From Rhodobacterales bacterium UBA5972 (lineage in GTDB: Bacteria; Pseudomonadota; Alphaproteobacteria; Rhodobacterales; Rhodobacteraceae): a stretch of 27,299 bases of DNA. Position numbers and translations under genes: made by a program. Position 1 is the first letter of the stretch. Each line of letters opens with the position of its first letter. The notes under the pieces are model-generated. The model was not told the DNA's origin. It saw only the letters and a program-made list of their open reading frames with translations, and did not search any database. Positions 15,512 through 23,524 of this stretch are shown here, in pieces. The stretch is from positions 473 through 27,771 of the forward strand of contig DJBQ01000133.1 of assembly GCA_002430125.1 (NCBI GenBank), in the 5' to 3' direction.

Positions 15512-17227
15512 GTGAGTGCGTTAACCTTTGAGCAAGCAGCCCAGCACGTCATCAGCACCCAACCGATTTTCGAGGTGACAACCGCGATGATTCGTGACGT
15601 GGAATATAAAGTGTTCAAAAACGTCCCGCCGAACATCCCGGCATTGCTGGAAACCAGCCGTACTGCCCAAATGGATGGGGCCGCCGATTATCTGGTCTAT
15701 GAAGACGAGCGCTGGACCTACGACGAGTTTTGCGCCGATGTGAACCGAATGGCGCATGTTCTAAGCCGCGATTTGGCCGTCAAAGCAGGCGATCCTGTGG
15801 CAATTGCCATGCGAAACTATCCGGAGTTGTTAATCCTTTGTATGGCCATCGCCTCGGTCGGGGCAGTCACCGTATTCGTGAACGCTTGGTGGACAACCGA
15901 AGAACTGGATTATGCGCTGAAAGACAGCGGCGCCAAAACGGTGTTTGCGGACGGCGAAAGAATAACGCGCCTGCTGCCATTGGTTGACGGTCTGGGCCTG
16001 CGCCTGATCGGCGTGCGCGACGGCGAAGCGATGGCTGCCGCGTCATATTCCAAGCTGCGCGGTGCAATGCCCGACACGTCATGGCCGCATGTGGAAATTC
16101 ACCCCGAGGACGATTTTGCGGTGATGTATTCCTCCGGCACGACAGGCCATCCAAAAGGCGTGGTTCAAACTCATCGCGGCGCGATCAACGCGGTTTATAC
16201 TTGGTTGATGCAAGCGGCCATCGCCCCGCTGGTCACGCCACCTGATCCTGATGCGCCGCCTGCCCCGCGCCCGTCGATCCTTGTGGTGACGCCGCTGTTT
16301 CACGTCACTGCAACCCATCCGATGTTTCTGCTGAGTTTGCCTGCCGGTGCCAAGCTGGCAATGCTGCACAAATGGGATGCCGACCAAGCAGTGAGGGTGA
16401 TTGATCGCGAGCAAATCACTCGGTTTCTGGGCGTGCCAACCCAATCTGCTGACCTTATGGCGGCTGTTAGGCGGCTAGGCATCCCCTTGCCTTCGCTCGA
16501 TTTTCTGGGTTCAGGTGGGGCCAAGCGTCCGGCTTCACAAGTCGGTCAATTGGCTGAAATCTTTCCAAACGCCAATATCGCGACCGGTTGGGGGATGACC
16601 GAAACCAACGCCAATGGCATCGGCATGGCAGGCCCTGATTACGTAAACCGCCCCGGAAGTGCCGGGCGGCTCTATCCGCCAATCCAGCAATTGCGGTTTC
16701 TGGATGATAACGGCCATGATGTGGCGCAAGGTGAATTGGGCGAGATTACCGTCAAAAGCCCCTGTAACATGCGCTGTTATCTGAACAAACCCGAAGCAAC
16801 AGCCGAGGCAATGCAGGACGGCTGGCTGCGCACCGGCGATTTGGGGATGATTGACGCGGATGGGTTCGTCACAATCGTTGACCGCAAGAAAAACATCATC
16901 ATTCGCGGCGGTGAAAACATCGCCTGTCTGGATGTCGAAGGGGCATTGCACCGGCATCCCGATGTCGTTGAGGCCTGCGCGTTTTCGGTACCAGACGAGC
17001 GGTTGGGCGAAGTGGTTGGCGCGGGCGTGCAAGTGCGGCGCGGTGCCAAGACAAGTCAGGCGGAATTGGCCGGGTTTCTTGCCGACCATATCGCGCGTTT
17101 CAAGATCCCGGAATTCATGTGGTTCCAAGACGTACCCTTGCCGCGTGGGGCGACCGACAAACTTGACAGACGCGGCCTGCGCGATACCTGCCTGAAAACA
17201 CTGAACACCCGAAAGGATATGCCTTGA
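15512..17227 (+). CDS. Acyl-CoA synthetase (AMP-forming, ANL superfamily)
   Basis: This 571-residue enzyme should activate a carboxylic acid to its CoA thioester through an acyl-adenylate. The family motifs are in order: YSSGTTGHPKG (206-216, ATP binding), GWGMTE (359-364), RTGDLG (440-445) and the hinge region IVDRKKNIIIRGGENI (455-470). Near the C-terminus is PRGATDKLDRRGL with the catalytic Lys550. The residue before that lysine is Asp549 where the family nearly always has Gly. The start codon is GTG at 15512 with no good ribosome-binding site, so the start is the weakest part of the call; ATG 15587 is the next option. It is the first of eight same-strand genes that include a full set of beta-oxidation-type enzymes. 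Substrate unknown; medium-chain, branched or cyclic acids are typical of the family. Confidence 0.9.
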   Translation: MSALTFEQAAQHVISTQPIFEVTTAMIRDVEYKVFKNVPPNIPALLETSRTAQMDGAADYLVYEDERWTYDEFCADVNRMAHVLSRDLAVKAGDPVAIAMRNYPELLILCMAIASVGAVTVFVNAWWTTEELDYALKDSGAKTVFADGERITRLLPLVDGLGLRLIGVRDGEAMAAASYSKLRGAMPDTSWPHVEIHPEDDFAVMYSSGTTGHPKGVVQTHRGAINAVYTWLMQAAIAPLVTPPDPDAPPAPRPSILVVTPLFHVTATHPMFLLSLPAGAKLAMLHKWDADQAVRVIDREQITRFLGVPTQSADLMAAVRRLGIPLPSLDFLGSGGAKRPASQVGQLAEIFPNANIATGWGMTETNANGIGMAGPDYVNRPGSAGRLYPPIQQLRFLDDNGHDVAQGELGEITVKSPCNMRCYLNKPEATAEAMQDGWLRTGDLGMIDADGFVTIVDRKKNIIIRGGENIACLDVEGALHRHPDVVEACAFSVPDERLGEVVGAGVQVRRGAKTSQAELAGFLADHIARFKIPEFMWFQDVPLPRGATDKLDRRGLRDTCLKTLNTRKDMP

Positions 17228-18522
17228 GCACGCCGACCCAAGATCAAATCACCGCCTATATTGCCGCATCGGGCCACAAAGCTTGGGAGGTTCCGGGGCT
17301 GTCTTTTGACACACCGCGCCGGAAAATTACGACGGTTGGGATCATCGGCGCGGGCACCATGGGTGGCGGTATTGCGATGAATTTCGCTACAGCCGGGATC
17401 AACGTGCGCATTGTTGAAACCACCCAAGCGGCTCTGGATCGCGGCCTTGGCGTGGTGCGCGGGCATTATCAACGCAGTGCCGACAAAGGTCGGTTTCCGC
17501 AAGACGAGGTCGAGGCCCGGATGGCACGGTTTGAAGGGCGCTTGTCGCTTGCTGATCTGGCTGATTGCGATTTGGTGATCGAGGCTGTTTTTGAAAACAT
17601 GGACCTCAAAAAGCAGATATTTACCGAGCTGAACCGTGTCATGAAACCCGGTGCCATTCTTGCGACCAACACGTCGGCCTTGGACATCAACCAAATCGCG
17701 GCCGTGACGGACAGGCCGCAGGATGTCATCGGCCTGCATTTCTTTTCGCCTGCCAATGTGATGAAATTACTGGAAATTGTCCGTGCCGCCCATACCGCAG
17801 ACGATGTTGTGGCAACCTGCATGGATCTGGCCAAAACCATCAACAAAATCACCACGCTGGTCGGTGTCTGCCCCGGTTTCGTTGGCAACCGTATACTTTT
17901 TGCGCGTCAATTGCAGGCCAACAAACTGATCTATCAGGGTGTTTTGCCGTGGGAGGTTGATGCGGCCTTAAACGCCTTTGGCTTTCGCATGGGGCCGTTT
18001 CAGATGTCTGATCTGGCGGGGTTGGACATCGGCTGGTCAAAGGGTGCCAAAACCGAAAACCCGATCCGCGATGCGTTGTGCGAACTTGACCGGCGTGGTC
18101 AGAAAACCAACGCGGGGTATTATGATTACGATGCGGCGCGCAGGCCTGTGCCATCTGACATAACCGCCAGCATAATCCGCGACATCACGGGTGCTGCGCC
18201 GATTTCAATGCCCCAGGATCAGATTATCGAGACTTGTATTTTCCCGATGATCAACGAAGCCGTCAAAATTCTTGAGGAAAACAAGGCGCAGCGCCCCTCG
18301 GATATCGATGTGGTTTGGTTGAACGGTTATGGCTGGCCAGCGGATAAAGGTGGGCCGATGTTTTTCGCTGACATGGTGGGGGCCAAGGCCGTGCTTGCGA
18401 AAATGGAGGCGTTGGGTCGCGATGATTCCAGCTTTGCCCCAGCCCATACCTTGCGAAGGTTGGCCGAAAGCGGCGGGAAGTTCACCGAAATTGACACGGG
18501 CGGTCTGAAAACCGCGATTTGA
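17224..18522 (+). CDS. 3-hydroxyacyl-CoA dehydrogenase (FadB/FadJ-type dehydrogenase without hydratase domain)
   Basis: This 432-residue NAD-dependent enzyme oxidises 3-hydroxyacyl-CoA to 3-ketoacyl-CoA. The Rossmann motif GAGTMG is at residues 42-47, and the catalytic pair is His172 ([15 protein letters not shown]) and Glu184. CPGFVGNRI marks the start of the dimerisation domain, which is followed by a second C-terminal repeat (residues about 325-410) as in FadB/FadJ. About 35 residues precede the Rossmann fold where FadB/FadJ carry a hydratase domain; here the hydratase is the next gene. The start is TTG at 17224, with AAGGA six bases upstream, overlapping the ligase stop (TTGA). The family and length argue against carnitine dehydrogenase, which is shorter. 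Confidence 0.92.
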   Translation: MSTPTQDQITAYIAASGHKAWEVPGLSFDTPRRKITTVGIIGAGTMGGGIAMNFATAGINVRIVETTQAALDRGLGVVRGHYQRSADKGRFPQDEVEARMARFEGRLSLADLADCDLVIEAVFENMDLKKQIFTELNRVMKPGAILATNTSALDINQIAAVTDRPQDVIGLHFFSPANVMKLLEIVRAAHTADDVVATCMDLAKTINKITTLVGVCPGFVGNRILFARQLQANKLIYQGVLPWEVDAALNAFGFRMGPFQMSDLAGLDIGWSKGAKTENPIRDALCELDRRGQKTNAGYYDYDAARRPVPSDITASIIRDITGAAPISMPQDQIIETCIFPMINEAVKILEENKAQRPSDIDVVWLNGYGWPADKGGPMFFADMVGAKAVLAKMEALGRDDSSFAPAHTLRRLAESGGKFTEIDTGGLKTAI

Positions 18523-18534
18523 CGGAGCACGTGC

Positions 18535-19311
18535 ATGACTTATGAATTTGTTAAAACCGAACGGCGAGGCAACGTGCTGGTCGTCACAATGAACCGGCCG
18601 GAAGTTTACAACGCGGTGCATCCGCCAATGCAACACGAAATGGCGGCGATTTGGGATGCGTTTTCCAGCGATCCCGACATGTGGGTGGCCATTTTAACCG
18701 GTGCCGGAACCAAAGCGTTTTCGGCAGGAAACGATCTGAAATACGCCGCAAAAGGCGGTGGTGTAACCCTGCCCCCGACTGGTTTTGGTGGTCTGTCAAA
18801 ACGGTTCGATCTAGAAAAGCCGATTATCGCCGCAGTAAACGGTTTCGCAATGGGCGGCGGTTTTGAAACCGCATTGGCCTGTGACATTATCATTGCCGCT
18901 GAAACCGCGACCTTTGCTTTGCCCGAAGTAAAAGTCGGTTTTCTGGCAGCAACCGGCGGGGTCCAACGCCTTAGTCGGTATATCGGGCGACTGGCAGCAC
19001 AGGAATTGCTTTACACCGGTCGGCATGTCGGGGCCGAAGAAGCCCTGAAACTTGGGCTTGTGAACGCAGTCGTGCCGCAAGCCGATCTGATCGCTGCGGC
19101 TATGGCCAAAGCCGAGGAAATAGCCTCGGTTTCGCCCTCGGCTGTTAAGGCCACGAAACGAGTAATGAATGCGATGGCGCGGGATGAGCACCTGCCCGAA
19201 AGCCTTGATTACAGTCTTGAAGTGGTCGCGGACCTTGCCAAAACCGAAGACTTCCGCGAGGGCGTCAACGCCTTTGTCGAGAAACGCAAACCAATCTGGG
19301 TCAACCGTTAA
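18535..19311 (+). CDS. Enoyl-CoA hydratase/isomerase (crotonase family, CaiD-like)
   Basis: This 258-residue crotonase-fold enzyme hydrates a 2-enoyl-CoA. Both catalytic glutamates of true hydratases are present at the right spacing: Glu111 (GGGFE) and Glu131 (LPEVKVG), matching Glu144/Glu164 of rat hydratase. The oxyanion-hole segments are FSAGNDLK (about 62-69) and MGGGFE. The wording around both motifs (TGAGTKAFSAGNDLK, GFAMGGGFETALACD) resembles carnitinyl-CoA dehydratase CaiD, so that specificity is possible but not shown. GGAG lies seven bases before the ATG and the gap to the previous gene is 12 bp. It supplies the hydratase missing from the adjacent dehydrogenase. Confidence 0.92.
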   Translation: MTYEFVKTERRGNVLVVTMNRPEVYNAVHPPMQHEMAAIWDAFSSDPDMWVAILTGAGTKAFSAGNDLKYAAKGGGVTLPPTGFGGLSKRFDLEKPIIAAVNGFAMGGGFETALACDIIIAAETATFALPEVKVGFLAATGGVQRLSRYIGRLAAQELLYTGRHVGAEEALKLGLVNAVVPQADLIAAAMAKAEEIASVSPSAVKATKRVMNAMARDEHLPESLDYSLEVVADLAKTEDFREGVNAFVEKRKPIWVNR

Positions 19312-19341
19312 TACTCAAATTCAAACTTTTTGGAGACCCTG

Positions 19342-20613
19342 ATGGGACATAATGATACACCTTTAGAAATGAACAATCTTGAAATGTCGGATAAAGCAAA
19401 GCCGCTTTTAGCTGCGGTTATCAAACACATCCGCGACAATGTTGATCCAATATCAAAAGAATATTTTGCGCTCGGCGAAGGTCGGGCTGATCGTTGGTCT
19501 TATGTGCCCGGACAGTTGGAACTGCTTGAAGGTGCCAAACAAAAAGCCCGCGAGTCAGGCCTTTGGAATTTCTTTCTGCCAAACGCTGAAACCGGCGAGG
19601 GTCTGTCAAACCTTGATTATGCCTATCTTGCGGCTGAACTTGGCAAAAGCCCGCTGGCCAGTGAAAGCCTGAACTGTTCGGCACCTGACACCGGCAATAT
19701 GGAAGTGCTGGAACGGGTCGGTACACAGGCACAAAAGGACCAGTGGCTAAAGCCGCTTTTGGCGGGTGAAATCCGGTCGTGCTTTGCGATGACGGAACCC
19801 GATGTCGCCTCGTCTGACGCGCGTAACATTTCAACCCGTGCGGTGCTTGACGGCGATGAATGGGTGATAAACGGCGAGAAATATTATATCTCGGGGGCTG
19901 GTGATCCGCGTTGTAAGATCATGATCTGCATGGTGAAAACCTCACCGGATGCGGAATCTTTCCTGCAGCAATCGCAGATCTTGGTGCCTATGGATAATCC
20001 CGGCGTTGAAATCGTCGGACCGATGCATGTTTTTGGCCATGACGATGCGCCACACGGGCATATGCATATTCGCCTGAACAATGTGCGCGTCCCGGCGGGC
20101 AACATGCTGTGGGGTGAAGGGCGGGGCTTTGAAATCAGCCAAGTGCGGCTTGGGCCTGGCCGCATCCACCACTGTATGCGTTCAATCGGTCAGGCGGAAA
20201 AGGCGCTGGATCTGTTGATTGATCGCGCCCTCAGTCGTCAGGCTTTTGGTAAACGGATCATTGATCTGGGCAAGAACATGGAAACCATTTCGCGGATGCG
20301 TATCGAGATTGAAGCGATGCGCCTGATGGTCCTCAAGGCCGCCAAAGCTATGGATGTTTTGGGCAACAAAGAGGCACGGATTTGGGTCAGCATGGTCAAA
20401 GCGATGGTGCCCGAAAAGGTCTGCCAGATCATCGATCAGGCGATGCAAATCCACGGGGCCACCGGGATATCCCAATGGTCGCCGCTGTCGCATATGTATA
20501 CCGGCCAGCGCACTTTGCGGCTGGCGGATGGCCCTGATGAAGTGCATCACAACGTCGTTGCCCGTGCCGAAATCAAGGCGTTTCAGGCGTCAAACTCGCG
20601 CAAAAGGAGTTAG
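19342..20613 (+). CDS. Acyl-CoA dehydrogenase (ACAD10/11-like)
   Basis: This 423-residue FAD enzyme introduces a 2,3 double bond into acyl-CoA. It has an all-helical N-domain, the FAD/substrate loop CFAMTEPDVASSDARNI (about residues 149-165), and the middle beta-domain with EWVINGEKYYISGAGDP. The C-domain has LGPGRIHHCMRSIGQAEKAL, then RQAFGKRI and QIHGATGISQ. It ends with RLADGPDEVHHN in place of the more common YEGTSEI segment, a pattern I associate with the ACAD10/11 group. The electron acceptor would be ETF. ATG 19342, with GGAG six bases upstream, is preferred over the in-frame TTG at 19330. It sits between the hydratase and an SDR gene whose ATG is 4 bp beyond its stop. Confidence 0.92.
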   Translation: MGHNDTPLEMNNLEMSDKAKPLLAAVIKHIRDNVDPISKEYFALGEGRADRWSYVPGQLELLEGAKQKARESGLWNFFLPNAETGEGLSNLDYAYLAAELGKSPLASESLNCSAPDTGNMEVLERVGTQAQKDQWLKPLLAGEIRSCFAMTEPDVASSDARNISTRAVLDGDEWVINGEKYYISGAGDPRCKIMICMVKTSPDAESFLQQSQILVPMDNPGVEIVGPMHVFGHDDAPHGHMHIRLNNVRVPAGNMLWGEGRGFEISQVRLGPGRIHHCMRSIGQAEKALDLLIDRALSRQAFGKRIIDLGKNMETISRMRIEIEAMRLMVLKAAKAMDVLGNKEARIWVSMVKAMVPEKVCQIIDQAMQIHGATGISQWSPLSHMYTGQRTLRLADGPDEVHHNVVARAEIKAFQASNSRKRS

Positions 20614-20616
20614 GGC

Positions 20617-21381
20617 ATGATGTTCGATCTGACTGGAAAGGTTGCCTTGCTGACCGGGGCCTCCAAAGGTATGGGGCTGGCGATGGCCACCGGGCTGGCG
20701 CAGCATGGCGCTACGGTGGTGATATCTGCGCGCAAGCTGGATCAGCTTGAAACGGCGGCTGCGGGCATCAATGCGCTTGGCTTAGGCAAGGCAATCCCGA
20801 TTGCCTGCAATATCGGTTATGAGGATCAGTTGCAGGCGCTTGTTGACCAAACCCATGCTGTGGCCGGACCGATTGATATTGTCGTCGGCAATGCGGGTGT
20901 GAACCCATATTACGGGCCGACGTCCGAGATTCCCAACGACGCGTATCAAAAAACCATGAATGCCAATGTGTTGTCGAACCTTTGGTTGGCGCGGATGGTG
21001 GCACCGGACATGGTGGCCAAGGGCGCGGGCTCGATGATGTTCACTTCGTCAGTGGGCGCGTTCAAGCCTTCGGTTAAACTGGGGACTTATGGGATGTCGA
21101 AACTGGCGCTGATTGGGCTGGTACGCAATCTGGCGATTGAATTCGGGCCCTCGGGCATCAGGTTTAACGCAATCTGCCCCGGTTTGGTTAAAACCGATTT
21201 TGCCCGCGAGTTGTGGGACAACCCCGAGGTCGAGGACCGGATCAAAAAGGAAATCCCGCTGCGCCGATTGGGCGAATCCGATGATTTTGCCGGGCTTGCC
21301 GTTTATCTAGCCTCAGATGCCAGCCGATACATGACCGGTCAGGCGCTGACGGTTTGTGGCGGGTCAAACATGTGGACCTAA
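20617..21381 (+). CDS. Short-chain dehydrogenase/reductase (SDR), first of three in the operon
   Basis: This 254-residue classical SDR has TGASKGMG (13-20), NAG (92-94), Ser145, Tyr158 and Lys162 (YGMSK). SARK after the second strand suggests NADP(H) use. It would act on a keto or hydroxy group of a pathway intermediate, possibly a beta-hydroxyacyl-CoA or a ring alcohol. AAGGAG lies seven bases before ATG 20617, and an ATG at 20620 follows directly. The product is only loosely similar to the next two SDRs, so the three look like separate recruitments or old duplicates with different jobs. Substrate unknown. Confidence 0.9.
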   Translation: MMFDLTGKVALLTGASKGMGLAMATGLAQHGATVVISARKLDQLETAAAGINALGLGKAIPIACNIGYEDQLQALVDQTHAVAGPIDIVVGNAGVNPYYGPTSEIPNDAYQKTMNANVLSNLWLARMVAPDMVAKGAGSMMFTSSVGAFKPSVKLGTYGMSKLALIGLVRNLAIEFGPSGIRFNAICPGLVKTDFARELWDNPEVEDRIKKEIPLRRLGESDDFAGLAVYLASDASRYMTGQALTVCGGSNMWT

Positions 21382-21391
21382 GGGGGCCAAA

Positions 21392-22165
21392 ATGGAACTG
21401 AAAGATAAAATAATCGTCGTAACCGGTGCCGCAAGCGGCATTGGCCGGGCAATGGCGATCCGATTTGCGGCGGAAGGGGCAAAAAAGATCATTTGCGTTG
21501 ATCTGAATGCTGAAGGGGCGGCAGCCACCGCCGCGGGGATCGGCGGGTTGGCGATTGCAGTCAATGTCGGGGTCGAGGCCGAGATCAAAGCGATGATCGA
21601 ACGGGTCGAAGCCGAGGTTGGGCCGATTGCCCTATTTTGCTCGAATGCCGGAATTTCTGTCGCGGGCGGGGTCGATGTACCAAATGACGATTGGCAACGG
21701 ATCTGGGATATCAACGTGATGTCGCATGTCTGGGCGGCCCGGCATCTGGTGCCGTTAATGACGGCGCGCGGTGGCGGATATTTGCTGAACACAGCTTCGG
21801 CGGCGGGATTGCTGAACCAAATCGGCTCGGCCCCTTATGGCGTTACAAAACACGCCGCAGTTGGGTTGGCAGAATGGCTGGCGCTGACCTATGGCGATCA
21901 GGGGATCAAGGTTTCGGTTTTGTGTCCGCAAGCGGTTCGCACCGAAATGACCCGTGGCCACGAAGACCATGTTGCCGCGATTGACGGTATGATGGAGCCG
22001 GAACCGGTGGCCGAAGCCTGCGTTCAAACCATTCGCGCAGAGAGTTTTCTGGTGCTGCCGCATCCCGAGGTTCTGGGCTATATGCGCAAGAAAACCGAGA
22101 ACTACGACCGTTGGATCGGCGGTATGCGCAAACTGAACCGTCGATTTGGCGGCTTTGAAAGCTGA
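21392..22165 (+). CDS. Short-chain dehydrogenase/reductase (SDR), second of three
   Basis: This 257-residue classical SDR has TGAASGIG (11-18), an Asp after the second beta-strand (CVDLN, about residue 37) that favours NAD over NADP, NAG (85-87), and the catalytic Ser136, Tyr149 and Lys153 (YGVTK). The C-terminal region RAESFLVLPHPEVLGYMRKK is longer than in minimal SDRs and may form a lid or dimer contact. ATG 21392 has AGGGGG upstream and lies 10 bp after the previous stop; the longer frame from 21356 only overlaps the previous gene. An oxidative NAD-linked step in the CoA-ester pathway is likely. Confidence 0.9.
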   Translation: MELKDKIIVVTGAASGIGRAMAIRFAAEGAKKIICVDLNAEGAAATAAGIGGLAIAVNVGVEAEIKAMIERVEAEVGPIALFCSNAGISVAGGVDVPNDDWQRIWDINVMSHVWAARHLVPLMTARGGGYLLNTASAAGLLNQIGSAPYGVTKHAAVGLAEWLALTYGDQGIKVSVLCPQAVRTEMTRGHEDHVAAIDGMMEPEPVAEACVQTIRAESFLVLPHPEVLGYMRKKTENYDRWIGGMRKLNRRFGGFES

Positions 22166-22170
22166 TCGAA

Positions 22171-22905
22171 ATGGCGCAACCAGTGGTTTTGATTGTCGGG
22201 GCTGGTGATTACATCGGTGCGGCTATTGCAAAAAGGTTCGCGTCGGGCGGCTTCGCCGTGTGCATGGGGCGGCGCAACGGTGACAAGTTGGCGCCGCTGG
22301 TAGCCGAGATCGTGGCAGACGGTGGAGTTGCGCACGGCTTTACGATGGACGCGCGAGATGAGGACAGCGTGGCCAAGGCTTTCAAAACCGTCGAAGACAC
22401 CGTCGGGCCGATTGATCTGGTGATCTTTAATGTTGGCGGCAACGTGCGGTTTTCGATTTTAGACACCACCGCACGGGTGTTTCGCAAGGTCTGGGAAATG
22501 GCAACTTTTGCCGGCTTTCTGTCAGGCCGGGAAGCCGCGCGTTATATGGTACCGCGGGGCCGTGGCGCGATATTTTTCACCGGCGCGTCCGCCAGTCTGC
22601 GCGGCAATGCCGGGTTTGCTGCCTTTGGCGCGGGCAAGGCTGGTCTTAGGTCGCTGGCGCAATCACTGGCACGGGAAATGGGGCCAAAGAATATTCACGT
22701 GGCACATCTGATCATTGACGCGGGTGTCGACACTGCGTTCGTGCGCAATATCCGGTCCGAAATGGGCGAGGATGTGGACAATCTGCCGCCGGATACCTTG
22801 ATGAACCCAAAGTCGGTGGCCGAGGCCTATTGGACGCTTTACCACCAGAACCGCGACGCATGGACCTTTGAAATGGACCTGCGTCCTTATGGCGAGAAAT
22901 GGTGA
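22171..22905 (+). CDS. Atypical short-chain dehydrogenase lacking the catalytic Tyr (third SDR)
   Basis: This 244-residue protein has an SDR fold, but its motifs depart from the classical type. The cofactor loop is GAGDYIG (10-16) without the leading Thr, and the NAG site is NVGG (87-90). The active-site Tyr position is Phe152 (FGAGK, with Lys156 kept), and the residue 13 before it is Ala139, with Ser140 next door. GRRN after the second strand suggests NADP(H) binding may be kept. The frame is intact and the C-terminus (WTFEMDLRPYGEKW) looks structured, so it is not a decaying gene. It may use other catalytic residues, as 2,4-dienoyl-CoA reductases do, or be a non-catalytic partner. It overlaps the next gene by 7 bp. 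Confidence 0.86.
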   Translation: MAQPVVLIVGAGDYIGAAIAKRFASGGFAVCMGRRNGDKLAPLVAEIVADGGVAHGFTMDARDEDSVAKAFKTVEDTVGPIDLVIFNVGGNVRFSILDTTARVFRKVWEMATFAGFLSGREAARYMVPRGRGAIFFTGASASLRGNAGFAAFGAGKAGLRSLAQSLAREMGPKNIHVAHLIIDAGVDTAFVRNIRSEMGEDVDNLPPDTLMNPKSVAEAYWTLYHQNRDAWTFEMDLRPYGEKW

Positions 22906-23507
22906 TGACGGTTATCGAATTTTCGTATGACTTCGGCAGTCCAAACGCCTATCTGGTGCACAAGGTTCTGCCGGGAATTGCAGCGAAATGTAGGGCGAAA
23001 CTGGTCTGGCAACCGGTGCTTTTGGGCGGCGTATTCAAGGCCACCAACAACCAGAGCCCGATGACCGCCTTTGCATCAGTCAGCGGCAAACTGGCCTATC
23101 AGAACCACGAGATAGAGAGGTTCATTGCGCGCTACGACATCCCATATGCCCGTAACCCGCATTTTCCCGTAAACACGATTGCCATGATGCGCGGGGCGAT
23201 TTTTGCCCATGGAAAGCCGTGGCAGGCAGCCTATACCGATGCGATGTTCAATGCGATGTGGCGGTTTGGCGAAAGGATGGACGATCCTGATGTGATGGCG
23301 CGGGTGCTGACCGCGGCAGGCCTGCCTGTGGCCGAAATCATGGCCGCGGCTCAAACGCCCGAGGTGAAAGCCGCTCTGATCGAGGCCACCACCCGCGCGG
23401 TTGAACGCGGCGTGTTCGGCGTGCCGACGATGCTTGTCGGCACGGAGATGTATTTTGGCAAGGACAGCCTGAACGATCTGGAATACGATCTGGCACGGCA
23501 AACCTAA
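22899..23507 (+). CDS. 2-hydroxychromene-2-carboxylate isomerase / kappa-GST-like (DsbA-fold) protein
   Basis: This 202-residue thioredoxin-fold protein is of the DsbA/HCCA-isomerase family. EFSYDFGSPNAYL near the N-terminus holds the serine (Ser14) that activates glutathione in this family, where thiol oxidoreductases have CxxC. A large helical insertion follows, and GVFGVPTMLVG near the C-terminus contains the cis-proline loop. Known members isomerise 2-hydroxychromene-2-carboxylate in naphthalene breakdown or act as mitochondrial/peroxisomal kappa GSTs. Its place as the last gene of a CoA-ester operon suggests a glutathione-dependent isomerisation of an intermediate. Starts at ATG 22899, GTG 22902 or ATG 22905 are all possible. 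It converges on livF with a 13-bp gap. Confidence 0.87.
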   Translation: MVMTVIEFSYDFGSPNAYLVHKVLPGIAAKCRAKLVWQPVLLGGVFKATNNQSPMTAFASVSGKLAYQNHEIERFIARYDIPYARNPHFPVNTIAMMRGAIFAHGKPWQAAYTDAMFNAMWRFGERMDDPDVMARVLTAAGLPVAEIMAAAQTPEVKAALIEATTRAVERGVFGVPTMLVGTEMYFGKDSLNDLEYDLARQT

Positions 23508-23524
23508 AGTGTAACGGGCTTTAG
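23504..23524. repeat. Inverted repeat between convergent operons
   Basis: CTAAAG (23504-23509) and CTTTAG (23519-23524) are 6-bp complements around a 9-base loop. They contain the stop codons of both convergent genes. The hairpin is weak and has no U-run, so it is at best a modest transcription stop; no better terminator is visible between the two operons. Confidence 0.25.

Noticed and set aside
17224..18522. L-carnitine dehydrogenase as the identity of the 3-hydroxyacyl-CoA dehydrogenase-like gene
   Set aside because: The protein is longer, has the FadB/FadJ-type second C-terminal repeat and the [15 protein letters not shown] motif, which fits acyl-CoA substrates better.
20617..22905. A recent triplication of SDR genes
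   Set aside because: The three proteins share only the family motifs and differ in cofactor loops, catalytic residues and C-termini, so they are not recent copies.
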